Positions 47,562 through 57,575 of a stretch of DNA of 64,000 nt are shown here, piece after piece. The notes beneath the pieces are model-generated. The model ran no database searches. It saw only the letters and a list, made by a program, of their open reading frames with translations, and had not been told where the DNA came from. Source of the DNA: Hesseltinella vesiculosa (Eukaryota > Mucoromycota > Mucoromycetes > Mucorales > Cunninghamellaceae). The stretch spans positions 1 through 64,000 of the forward strand of contig MCGT01000046.1 of NCBI GenBank assembly GCA_002104935.1. Direction: 5' to 3'. Every line of letters starts with the position of its first letter. Positions within the stretch are counted from its first letter, which is position 1. Both the position numbers and the translations under genes were made by a program.

Positions 47562-50500
47562 CTATATTCGCATGGTGTACCTGGAGCTGTCGCTCCAAGT
47601 GCGTGGTGTATTATTCGCTCTCCTTGAGCGGCGAACTTCTTCCAGGTAACGATCAATGTTACCAGACGCCAAGGCTTCATCGAAATGAGCGACTTGGTCG
47701 GTGGGCAAGTGCTGCCGCAGTTGACTTGCCAGTCTTTCAAAGTAGGCATCCTCGTCAGCACTGAACTGATTAATCTGCTCTCGCTGTCGGCCATTTCGCG
47801 ATAGTCGCTGGTTACTTCGAGCTTCCTCATTATTGATTTGCTCCAGGCGAAGGAGAAGCGATTGACGTTCCTGTGCCCAGCCTTGTTGCTGACCCCTAAT
47901 AGCCTGGTCGTCGTCATCCAAGGTGCCTCGGTCTTGCTGGAATTGAGCTTGCCTTTCCATTGATTCACGCATTGTTGTTTCAAGTCTTTCAGCTATCTCT
48001 TCGTCATTGGGTTGCCTTAGCTGGACACGTCGACGAGATCGCGGAACTGGGCTTGTCGATTCACTTTCATCATCGTCACTCTCATCTATCACAATTACCG
48101 GTATACTGCTCGTAGGAGAACTTGGACGTGGACGCCTGCGTGTTGGCACTTGGTTACTGGACTGGGGAGCCGAGATAGGATATCGAGGAAGTGAAGGCGT
48201 GGCTTCATCGGACAAGGGCTGGTGCAACAAGGCGCTCGGAGGGATGGTGGAGGAAGACAGAGGGCGTGGTGGTATGAAAAGGGTATCACCTTCGCTGCTT
48301 GGTGATGTCAATGGAAGGGGTGATTGGTCGGGAGATAAGCGAGGTGAAACAAAGGGTTGATGAGCTGGAGGACTAGGAAGGACTCCGAAGTCGACAGGGG
48401 GCGAGCTTGGACGAGAAATCTCCAGATCCACTGCAGGATTGACTAGGATATTAAGGTTGCCGATTTCAATTGGCATAAATCGAGGAGCACTGCCATGCTA
48501 GAAAAAAAAAATAAGCTCTCGAGTTTTTTTTTCGGATGTTTCTTACGGGAATGAGCTTAACATATGGCGTGGAATGGTTTCTAATAATGACATATCGTCT
48601 AGGAGTTAAATGTCCCTGAGAATTCCCTAGGTGACGGCTACGATGCACGAGATGCTTGCACAGAAGGAAGCGGCTAAATATAAAGTAAGGGCAGCCGCAT
48701 ACCCAGCTAACAGCGTCCGTTTGGTAAAGGGCATAACGATTGTCTTGAACTGGCCTTGACATCAAGTCCTTCCATTCATTACGAAATTGGCCCTCCCAGT
48801 CTGGAATTGTTTGACGTGCAGCAATCTTTTGGTTGAATGACCGGATTAGCCGGTCGCATTGTCTTGAAATGATAATGTAGACCAAATAATCAAGCCTTGG
48901 TCGATTGATATGATGAAGGTACACTCTGAAGCGAAAAAACATGAGCTAATACCGGTATTTGTCACGAGCTATTGTTACCTTTTGAGTACACGCCAATGCG
49001 CCTCGATCATCATTGTTGTTTTGCCGGCTGGAATGGCATCCTGTGCACTTCGAGCCCACATGACCCACTGATCTCTGGTATACCAGTTGCTATACAAATA
49101 CATCCAAACAAACACTAAGCTTTTACTACGGCAAAATTCATACATTTGACGCGCAACTAGCTGGTGGATTTCGGATGGTGACATGGAACGCGATGTGCCT
49201 GAAATAATTCAGGAGAGAATACAATAAAACATTAAAAAATTTCCAAATTTGGAAAATTCGTCCCTCCATTATAATATGCATGCCTACCTGTCAGCAAGCT
49301 CAACGGAACAAAATGATGGAGGTCACTGTGCTTTTGGACCATCTCGGTTATTTTATCTCTCGTGGCTTTGTTGCAAAGTGCTCCATTTGTTGCTCGCTCT
49401 ATGGCAACGGAAATAAAGTCGGTTTCAACAAAAGGAAATTCACTTTGAGCCAGCACTGGATCGTAATTTCTGAAGAGAGTCGCCCCTCTGGATGACTTTC
49501 CAAGATACAAGTCAATGGCTCTTTTTACATGCCAGATGCAAAGCCTTATTGTTTCAGAATCAAATACTCTTCGTATGGCAGTGAGCTGTCCTTTGTCCTT
49601 GTCGCTGAAAAGGAACCGAGGTCTTACTCCATGCAGATCTTTCAAGGTCAGAAGAAACTGCCTGACTGCATTTACACGGTAGCTGTCCACGCTTTGTGTA
49701 TCTTGATCTTCACCTTGGCTACTGATTGGGCCAGTTGGACGTTTAACGAGTAGGTATGCCACTGGGAACCCGGACCCCCTGATGTTCGCAATCAAACCAA
49801 AGAGCTCAAACGATTCGCGATTGGTCTTAAACGTCGAGTCAATATGATACTCTTTGATTTCTTCCCTGTGGACACCAGTGCATATGGAGAGAAATGGAGT
49901 ATAGAAGCTAATATATTGGCTCTGTCCATCATCACTGAATGTCAACTAATTTGGTAGCAAAAAATAAAAAAAAAATTATTAAATACTGTGATCAGTGAGA
50001 GCTTATTTTAAGGTAAAACTACAGATGCGCCTTTAAGCAGCCAACTTTGACAAACAATGTAAGAATGAATCTAATTGAAGGGTATTGGCAGTTCCCCGGG
50101 TCTACAGCTTCAAACCCATTCATACCACGTCTTGCCTTACCTACGCCTCTCTCTCTCTCTCTCTCTCTCACGGTTTTTTTTTTTTACCTGTCCAAAGTTA
50201 TTATCAGTTCCATGCAATCGGATGAGGTGTAGGGCAGATCGCAGAGCATTATCTTCAGAACGGTAATACCTTTCCAGCGCTTGGTTGTACCAGTAATAGG
50301 TTTGGGTATAAGTCAATGCCGGGACGGAATACACACGAGAAATCTCGTCATAGACATCGACGGGGCTTCGGTGAGGGGCAAGATTATGAATAGCACGCCT
50401 AATTTGGCCATCGACAGAGCCACGCAGCGGCGTATCCAATGGATGGCTATTGTCGTCATGGTGTAAGGTGCAGTGGATCCAGCGCTGCTGTTCATCCACA

Positions 50501-51165
50501 AAGCCAATCAAACGGCCATTGCAATCAGCGGTCATTATACGGTCGTGCAACCGTTGCAGTTCGCTTTCTAATAAAATGATTATGTATGAGCCTTCATTTT
50601 TTTCATTTACCAATATTTTTCATCCACCCATCTCGTTACCTGGCCTTTGACGTTGGAAGATGCTTGAATTAGTGCAAGAGGCCTTAAATGATACGGCTTT
50701 GCGTTTGGATGGATTGTAGATATTTGCGAGGTAAAAGTCGAAGCCAGAAACTTCGTAGATGTATACGATCAGCCTACGAATAATGGTATCAACTGGCACA
50801 CCCACAAGCTCATCAGGAAGGTGCATATTGATAGGCAGATTGGTGTTTTCGCTGAACTGCGAGTAAAATTCGGAAAACTCGTCCCAGTTTATCATAGCTT
50901 CAGAAGGCGGAGTGCGCTGTTCGGTAGCCTTGTTTCGGCAGCGGATACAAGTACGATACCAGCACCTACGGCCTTCAAATTCGATCAAGGCTCGGTTACT
51001 CTTGCAATCAGAGCAGTGAGCAAGTGGTGCAGTCGCAGTGGTTGACTGAATCAACCGTGGATGAGGTTCAGTAAGAGGAAAGTTGTTGTTTCCTTCTACA
51101 TTTTGACGTCCAATGAATCTTTCACTTGCGGCGTTAAATAGGCGTCCAAAGTTGCGAGAAGTCAT
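47562..51165 (-). CDS. MULE transposase with SWIM zinc finger
   Basis: Catalyses cut-and-paste movement of the element. Exons 51165-50640, 50567-50188, 49945-49288, 49198-48979, 48925-48547 and 48497-47562 total 3099 nt, giving 1032 aa with canonical splice sites. An N-terminal Cys cluster (CSDCK...CWYRTCIRCRNK, about residues 50-80) may bind DNA. The MULE DDE domain starts near residue 303: HIDSTFKTN has the first Asp (about 338), GLIANIRGSGFPVAYLLVKR follows, and LFSDKDKG has the second (about 417). CIWHVKRA is also typical. I did not assign the third acidic residue. A SWIM finger (CGCPYFIFSRFLLCKHL, CxCx10CxH, about 670-686) follows, then a Ser/Pro-rich region and a C-terminal coiled coil. 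Confidence 0.92.
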
Positions 51166-51268
51166 GCTGTAAAGAGTTGTTCAATTAAAAATCAAGGGGA
51201 AAATAGGAAAAGAGAAAGAAAAAAAAGCAATTCCGCGTTTTTTTTTTTTTTTTGCTGTCACAGCCAGA

Positions 51269-51358
51269 TGCCAAAAAGAAGAAAGATATTTTATTGGGCA
51301 ATTTTTTACTCTGTGTAACAGCCATTTCCGTGAGTTCTGGATGACTCCTATTCTTTTT
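51269..51358 (-). repeat. MULE right terminal inverted repeat
   Basis: 90 bp, the inverted partner of 47311-47399. The outer end is followed directly by the 9-bp duplication at 51359-51367. Confidence 0.93.
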
Positions 51359-51367
51359 TAAGGCAGG
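51359..51367. repeat. Right 9-bp target-site duplication of MULE
   Basis: TAAGGCAGG, identical to 47302-47310. It ends 33 bp before the next start codon. Confidence 0.9.
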
Positions 51368-51400
51368 TTGAAAGGAAAGAAACCTTTCTTTTGCTGTTTC

Positions 51401-53090
51401 ATGACAATGACGGACGTGACACTCTTGAAAAAAGAGTGCCCTTTTTGTAATACAGTTTTCGTCAGATCTTCAACAGCTCGACGTCATTTGCTTCACCAAC
51501 ACCAAAAAATAATCATAGCCGGAAGCAAATCGAACCAACCAAAACGAAAAAACTTGTATCCGTTCAATGATATCAACATTGAAAAATACCCTGATGCACG
51601 GATCAAATACAGCTGTCTTTCCTGTACCTCCTCCTTTGATACAAAACAGGAATATGCTGATCACCTCGACCATGAACATGTTTTCAGGTAATGACGCTGA
51701 TGAAAACACGCGCTGGTATCTCACAAACTTGTAGGAGCGTATGTCCACCCAATGTGCCACGAGCTAACGGCAGATGGATCCTCCAGGATGACAATGTATC
51801 TTTGAAATTTCACCAGTATCGCACCAGCTGTTTTCATGCAACCGACTATACCATTGAAAACCACTTTAACGAGATTCTGTATGTTTTGATTTTCAGCCGA
51901 CATATCATGACAAACTTACGAACCTTTTTTTTTTGCAGCTCCTTGTCTGGAATACTGATGCTCCAAAAGCGGTTCGATTATGATTGCCTACCTTGCGACA
52001 TATTCCCACCAACGCTGCTGCAAGATATGCGTCGGCACGTAATGCAAGAACTCCCTCATGCTAATTTCAATCCACAAATATTTGTACAAATCAAGGACAT
52101 CTTGATAGTAAGTCGAAACAAGTCGTTCTTTGCTTGAATTGTTATTATTTTTAGAAATATACCGACAATCAATTGGATGAAGATGCAACTCAAATGCAAC
52201 TGTTGGGTCTTTGTGATAAGGTCGATCAAGACGAACGTGCTGTGATTCGAGCCATTGTGGGATTGTAAGTTTTGCATTATTATTTTTTTTGGCGTATGCG
52301 GGCCATGCCAAGATGCCTTCCAGGAGCAAATATTCAATCGGTTTTTGTTCACTCATATCTGGATAGGATACCAGCGTTGTATGACTGCAACATGACATCA
52401 TTGTCAGATTCACATTTTTCGGCCAGCTTCGTGCATCCATTCATGCATGGCCTTTTCTCTTCAAAACAACCTGCCAAAGTGGCACAGTGGTAAATTTCAC
52501 ACTACAATGCTCTGAACAGCACTGACTTGCTTTTTTTATTTGTGACAGCTCCAACATCCTGGCTGATGAGCAAGGAACCGACAACAAAAATCGACCGGAC
52601 TACAAGGTTGATGTATATGAGGCATACGAATACGCCTACACCAACGTCTACGGGAAAATCAAGCCTACCAAAGATATCTCTCCCACCCTGCTCGTCAACG
52701 ATTTCTATCAGGTGGCTATTTTATGCAAGGATGCCGTGGACCAGTTCAACCTTGACCACTCGATTGGCTTCCAACTTGCGGGTAACGATGTCATCCACAC
52801 ACGACGGCTCGTGGCTCAACTTTTTTTTTCCAAATTTAGGTTCATTGTTGACGTGGTTTGCCATGACGCTTCGTTATGATCAATTGTACACCTTCACAGA
52901 AATTGCCTCCGTTGATATCCCCATGGGAAAAGCAGATTTACCAAATTTGATCGGTCATCTGGATGATCTGGTGCGTGTCTCCAAAATCCACAAGACTTTG
53001 TGCGAACCATCCCCCAATGACCATGAACAGCTTCGGTGCCCAACCCTGTCACAATCTTATTTTGACAGCTTCACTGACCCTGACAATTGA
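51401..53090 (+). CDS. C2H2 zinc-finger protein of unknown function with RPD...GKIK segment
   Basis: Not a family I can name. Exons 51401-51687, 51735-51878, 51939-52107, 52155-52264, 52313-52489, 52549-52781 and 52840-53090 join in exact frame to 456 aa with GT-AG introns, so it is probably a working gene. Two C2H2-like fingers lie in the first 100 residues: CPFCNTVFVRSSTARRHLLH and CLSCTSSFDTKQEYADHLDH. A conserved-looking core follows (CFHATDYTIENHFNEIL; SASFVHPFMHGLFSS). Then NRPDYKVDVYEAYEYAYTNV runs into YGKIKP (residues about 310-335). This spacing recalls PD-(D/E)xK nuclease cores, but the acidic residue before xK is Lys, so catalysis is doubtful. The C-terminus is helical. The MULE inserted 34 bp upstream of the start may affect its promoter. 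Confidence 0.7.
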
Positions 53091-53520
53091 CTCTGTCCAC
53101 CATCAAAACTTGGAAAAATGGACTTCAATAAAAACAACTGTGAACTCGTTTTTTTCATTTTACTCTTGCATTATAATGCAATCTTGGAAAGCAAGAATTC
53201 CTCGGTATGATTAAATCATCTCGTCGTGTATGAGCGAAAGATTGGTCAATTCAAAGTTTCAATCATCCCAGCACAATATAGCCATCGTCGATGCAGTAAG
53301 AATAAGGTAAACAATAAGATCAGCGACTTTCCAGAGTGACTATGATAATACGTCCGTCGGCTAGAGGAGGAAGCATATCACGAGCCACCACCCTCTTCCT
53401 GCAGTTTCCATGAGCCCTAAATCCTAACCTCATGGTTTTTGAAAGAATGCCAGCTTGATAAACGCAAATCACGCAATTACTGTATTACAGTAAAAAAAAA
53501 AAAAAAAGAGGAATTGACCT

Positions 53521-53781
53521 GGACTGATATTGCACTGTAGTTTTCGATCAGATCACCTGGGGGTGCCCTGCTGAAAATGGCCGATTTTATCTTTTTTTTA
53601 GCTGGAGAATTGGAGGTGTCAAAACGAAACTGATCAAAAGTTGGCTGGGTGACCTTCACCAATGGACCTGATTTTTTCAGCATCATCATTATTCATACAT
53701 CTGCGCTCTCATGCAATATTTCACGTCGATCCAATAGCTCAAAAATGCTGTGCAGCGGTTGCACCTTTTTTTTCAAAATGA
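53521..53781 (-). repeat. Dispersed repeat copy D (left arm of inverted repeat)
   Basis: Read on the minus strand it contains ATGAATAATGATGATGCTGA, CAGGTCCATTGGTGAAGGTC and ACCCAGCCAACTTTTGA, then GTTTCGTTTTGACACCTCCA and the outer block TCGGCCATTTTCAGCAGGGC. Copy C at 53981-54172 is its close inverted partner. Confidence 0.75.
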
Positions 53782-53980
53782 AGAAAAAATTGGATTGCCA
53801 TATTCAATCTCCGCGCTGTGCGTTTCGCCTCTTGGCGGTGTAAACAGTGGAAGCTGGAACCATTCGTCAAGTGCAGCATGATTAGGGTAGTGACGGTATT
53901 TCTTCGTCAAATGGAGACTTTGTATTTTTGGATTGTTTTGGAGAAGGTTGGACCTTCGAATTGATTTAGAATGCTCCAGC

Positions 53981-54172
53981 CATTTTGAAAAAAAAAAAAA
54001 AAAAAAGTAGAAACGCTGCACAGCATTTTTGAGTGACTGGATCGATGTGAAATGTTGCATGAGAACCCAGATGCATGAATAATGATGATGCTGAAAAATC
54101 AGGTCCATTGGTGAAGGTCACCCAACCAACTTTTTGACGGATTTCGTTTTGACACCTCGGATTCTTCAGCCT
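53981..54172 (+). repeat. Dispersed repeat copy C (right arm of inverted repeat)
   Basis: Inverted partner of copy D across a spacer of about 200 bp (53782-53980). Shared blocks run from TTTTGAAA plus A-tract, through AATGCTGTGCAGC (in reverse), to GACACCTCGGATTCTTCAGC. A transcript through it could fold into a long hairpin. Confidence 0.75.
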
Positions 54173-54244
54173 AGAGATCCATCCGAAAGACGAGGCGTGA
54201 AGTGCCAATCCAATGATTGCACACTTTATCATATCCCTTTCAGC

Positions 54245-54655
54245 ATGCATTTATCAGCATCGTGGGTATCTGAGTCACCGCCATATAGGTCCTCCGTCCT
54301 CGGCTCCGGTAGTGTTCTCCCTAGGACCTACGACGATGCTTTCAAAGATCTTTCCCGTATGTTGGAATGACACCTCCTACTTGTCATAAACTTGTTCCCA
54401 CACAGTGCTTCTTGGAGGCCAGTTGCCATGCGTTTTTATCCATTCATCGGATGCTCCTAATGTCACAGCTGCAGATGATGACGCTGAACAGAGGGGATAT
54501 GCCTTAAATATGGAAGCGTCCATTCCTGCTTCCCGCATCAGTGCTGTCAACAGTGGGGAGACTGTCTTTGCGGGACTTCTAGGACGTGGAGATATTATGA
54601 TACACGATGCGGGTTTTCAAAGGGATGAAGAAGAAGGGGAATTACCGATGAAACT
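54245..54655 (+). pseudogene. Orphan coding fragment, unknown
   Basis: An open segment starting MHLSASWVSESPPYRSSVLG ends at a possible donor (54357, GTATGT). A second segment after an acceptor (to 54407) reads LLGGQLPCVFIHSSDAPN and continues open past 54600 (FAGLLGRGDIMIHDAGFQ). The join keeps frame. Downstream the frame runs into poly-A and a partial copy of the dispersed repeat, so the original 3' end seems lost. No family recognised. It may be the remains of a gene or captured sequence, or a real small orphan gene. Confidence 0.3.
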
Positions 54656-54737
54656 TTTTTTTCTTTTTGAAGCTAATAAGAAAAGCGTGCAGATGTTTCG
54701 CATGTCACCCCCCAAAAAAAAAAAAAAAAATCGGCCA

Positions 54738-54800
54738 TTTTCACCAAGGGGGCGCTCAGGCGATCTTATCAAAAATCACTGTGCAAAATTGGGCTGTCAA
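54738..54800 (+). repeat. Partial dispersed repeat copy E
   Basis: Matches the outer block of copy D in order: TCGGCCATTTTC, GGCGATCTTATCAAAA, CACTGTGCAAAAT. Only this end of the repeat is present. Confidence 0.5.
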
Positions 54801-55222
54801 GAATGTGCCAGAGATGATTGCGCACGCGCATGATTTTATTGCAATAAAAATAAAGAGCGCTAGGCTTGTTTGCTTGTTAGTGCGATACAAAACGATCATC
54901 TTCCCCCCCCCTCTCTCTCTCCATGGTTTAATGAATCTGGTTATGAACAAGAGATGGTAATTGGACTCAGTGATGAAGGATAGACATCACGGGATATTAA
55001 TCCTTTACTTTGTAATATAACTATCGAAAAAGAGATCGATCCATTTTAAGGAAACTGCAAAGTAAAATGGCTTCCTTTGTTGACGACTTCGTCATAGATC
55101 GAGCTTTCAATGAGCTGGATGAGAAAAAAAAAAGCACTTGAAAAGACGATCCTGTCACATAGGCTTACCAAGCGGCTGCCTTAAAGCGATCCAGGAGCTA
55201 TGCGCGTTGGTTACTTTTTTTT

Positions 55223-56992
55223 TTATTTCATTGGGAAAGAGTGCCTAAAATCATCAGAGGTGACAAGGAATTGCTGAGGCAGGGAGACTACGTAGATGAT
55301 ACTTATAAATCCAAGATTGGCAATGTTGTGTGTAAGAGTTGGCGAGGCAATATCACTGCACGAATCAAAGTCGAGATCCCAATTAGCTACAGCATCCTCC
55401 AGAGCCTTGGGCGTGTCATTGCCCCAGGGGCGCACGTGCAGCCCATAGCACTTCCCTCGAGGTTCAATAAACCAGGCCTTGAGAATTCTTGGGTCGGCGC
55501 TAGCTGAATTTGTAGAAGCAGCAGAGGCAAACATAATTAGTCCAGGGGAGCCCAAAACATCTGGATCAAAAGAGATTTCAAGGCAAGATAGGCTGACATT
55601 AGGCAAGGCGACAATCATTGGCTTGGGAGAATGGGGAAGAAAACCGAGCACTTTTCCCAGTAAATTATCCAAAAGGCCGTTTCTTGTCAAACACATGGGC
55701 GTAGGGATTCTTGGGGTCCAATTTCTGTAGGCAATGTGCAGGTGCTTGAGAGAAGGACACCAGACCGAAATTCTTTCTAGGACACGGCCATCTTGGTTGT
55801 CTGCATACTCTGAAATATGATTAATCGTCAGTGACCTGAGCATATGGTGAGCTGGGGTAAATAGATTCATAACCGAGCAGGACACCACGTTTGCATTCCA
55901 GATGCGCAGGCATTGCAAACACGGGAATGACTTGAAAATATCGGCCATTTCTACATTGCGGCAATTCAGGTCAATGTCCAGGGAGGTGATGTGGTATACG
56001 AATTGGCCGAGGGCATGCAGGCTGGCTTCGATCCCATTGATGCTGGTGATCTTCAGAACGTCCAAGTGCCGGAAAACAGTACCCATGGAGTGACCATGGA
56101 TCCCAGACGAGGGATAGCAGTAAAAATCAGGCTCAAAATTCATCGTTGTCAAGGCTGGGAACTTGATGGTGAGGTAGGCAACGAAATCGACCATCAATTT
56201 TTCGTGATCGACTGCTGTAAACCTTGCCGTGAGGTTGGTAACGGACATCCAAGGCTGCCCGACACCATCAGGATCACCTCTGCGCTCCCTTTCTGCTCTC
56301 CAACACTTAAAAAGCGAGCAATAGTCTTCTTTTGCAGAAAATGTAAATGCCAACGTTTCCAGTTGGCCACAGTATTGCTGGAGATCGGTGACACGAATTG
56401 GAATGGTGATGTCAAGAGCGCGAAGGTGGGTTAGGTGAGGGATCAAAGCACGAAAGACAACACGCGTTCGAGCGCAGCTCGTTCCTGTCAGAGTCAGTTT
56501 AGTAATGCTCAGAAGCAACGTTGACAGGGTATCCAAACTGTGCTGAAAGGCGTTGGTGGATTTCGGTGAGAACGACAGAGCCGGCAGCGTATCTATGTCG
56601 TCAATGATACTCAGAGCTTCTGCCAGCAGAGCAGTTGGTACCCTGAGGTTAAAGGCACCTGGAAAGCTTTGGAGAAGCTGCTGGATCGTTGGTATAGTCA
56701 GGTTTCGATCCTGTTGAACTGTAATGGACTTGACAAAGGGAGCAAACGATGCTCGTTGGCTAGATTGCGTCACGGTCTCTAGGTGCTGCAAAACGGCCTG
56801 ACAAGGTTCCTGGATAATGGCAATAGACTCGAAAATATGTGGTGTCACCAGCTCGCATATGCTGAAGCTCGTCAATCGTAACTGCTTCAGGTCTTTGCTT
56901 CGCAAATGGCACACGATTTTTCGTTGTAGTTCCAAGGGCAAGTCAGAAATGTAGGTACGGTTTCCTGCTACTGAGATCCATCGCGTTGTCAT
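55223..56992 (-). CDS. F-box/LRR protein 1
   Basis: Probable SCF ubiquitin-ligase substrate adaptor. Intronless, 589 aa from the Met at 56992; upstream in-frame codons encode a Phe/Pro-rich run I treat as leader. The F-box lies near residues 15-55 (ISDLPLELQRKIVCHLRSKD). It is followed by about 500 residues of degenerate leucine-rich repeats (HLTHLRALDITIPI; ITSLDIDLNCRNVEM; SLKHLHIAYRNW). The C-terminal segment (HVRPWGNDTPKALEDAVANW, then LGFISIIYV) is shared with the next gene, so they look like tandem paralogues. The substrate is unknown; F-box/LRR families are often expanded in Mucoromycota. Confidence 0.82.
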   Translation of the reverse strand: MTTRWISVAGNRTYISDLPLELQRKIVCHLRSKDLKQLRLTSFSICELVTPHIFESIAIIQEPCQAVLQHLETVTQSSQRASFAPFVKSITVQQDRNLTIPTIQQLLQSFPGAFNLRVPTALLAEALSIIDDIDTLPALSFSPKSTNAFQHSLDTLSTLLLSITKLTLTGTSCARTRVVFRALIPHLTHLRALDITIPIRVTDLQQYCGQLETLAFTFSAKEDYCSLFKCWRAERERRGDPDGVGQPWMSVTNLTARFTAVDHEKLMVDFVAYLTIKFPALTTMNFEPDFYCYPSSGIHGHSMGTVFRHLDVLKITSINGIEASLHALGQFVYHITSLDIDLNCRNVEMADIFKSFPCLQCLRIWNANVVSCSVMNLFTPAHHMLRSLTINHISEYADNQDGRVLERISVWCPSLKHLHIAYRNWTPRIPTPMCLTRNGLLDNLLGKVLGFLPHSPKPMIVALPNVSLSCLEISFDPDVLGSPGLIMFASAASTNSASADPRILKAWFIEPRGKCYGLHVRPWGNDTPKALEDAVANWDLDFDSCSDIASPTLTHNIANLGFISIIYVVSLPQQFLVTSDDFRHSFPMK

Positions 56993-57575
56993 GGGAGGAG
57001 GGGAAGAGGGCACAGACCAAAAAGAGGGAAAAAAAAAATAAAAGAAAGAGAACGGAAAGAAAGGGGAAGAGAATGGCGCCTGGTGAAAAAAAAAAAAAAA
57101 ACTCAGTTCCTCCTCTCCAAACGGGTCCACACAAGAACCCGTGTAGCGGGCGACAGGCGAGAGAAAATGCCAATGAGCACGAGCAACTCGCTATTTTTGA
57201 ATAAGCACACAGCACAGATGTCAGTGCAATGGCCCTGGTCAAGATTTCTTTTTAGATGGGCAATCTTGGAGTCGGGTAATAATTCAACGCGAACGATGAC
57301 AAGCTGATAAACAAAAAACTCTAAAAAAAACTCCAATACATCCTGCAAGAAGAAGTAATCGCTGACCAATCACCTGTGCCATAGTCACAATCATGGATCA
57401 TCCACAGAGCATGCCAAACATTCAACTTCACTGGCCAGATCTTTATCGCTATGCAAGCTGCGCCCACGCCATCTGCCGCCAATGCCTGTTAACGTGCGGC
57501 GCTGGTCCCTGGCGTCGACCATCACACCACCCCACGTGCAGTTCTTCCCTGCTCGCTTGGAGCAGAATCACCCTT
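56993..57575. other. Intergenic between tandem F-box genes
   Basis: Promoter and leader of F-box gene 1. Frames on either strand here are shadows or low-complexity (poly-Phe from A-tracts). Confidence 0.5.

Larger units (their letters stand above)
47311..51358 (-). mobile_element. Complete Mutator-like element (MULE), about 4.05 kb
   Basis: The two ends are inverted copies: left 47311-47399 (89 bp) and right 51358-51269 (90 bp). They are nearly identical, differing by about one base insertion near AATAAA(A)TATC. The termini read AAAAAGAATAGGAGTCATCC. A perfect 9-bp duplication TAAGGCAGG flanks both ends, the size expected for MULEs (8-11 bp). Between them is one minus-strand transposase gene with an intact six-exon frame and no other cargo. 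TIRs, duplication and open transposase together suggest potential autonomy (inference). Confidence 0.93.
53091..55222. other. Repeat-rich accessory region
   Basis: Contains a large inverted repeat (53601-54170), a partial repeat (54738-54800) and the orphan frame at 54245-54655. A short frame at 55067-55135 (MASFVDDFVIDRAFNELDEK) shifts at a run of ten A. Apart from these I see no supported gene. It looks like decayed mobile-element DNA. Confidence 0.5.

Noticed and set aside
56993..57130. N-terminal extension of F-box protein 1
   Set aside because: Composed of poly-Phe and Pro/Ser from homopolymer tracts; the F-box follows the Met at 56992 at the usual distance.
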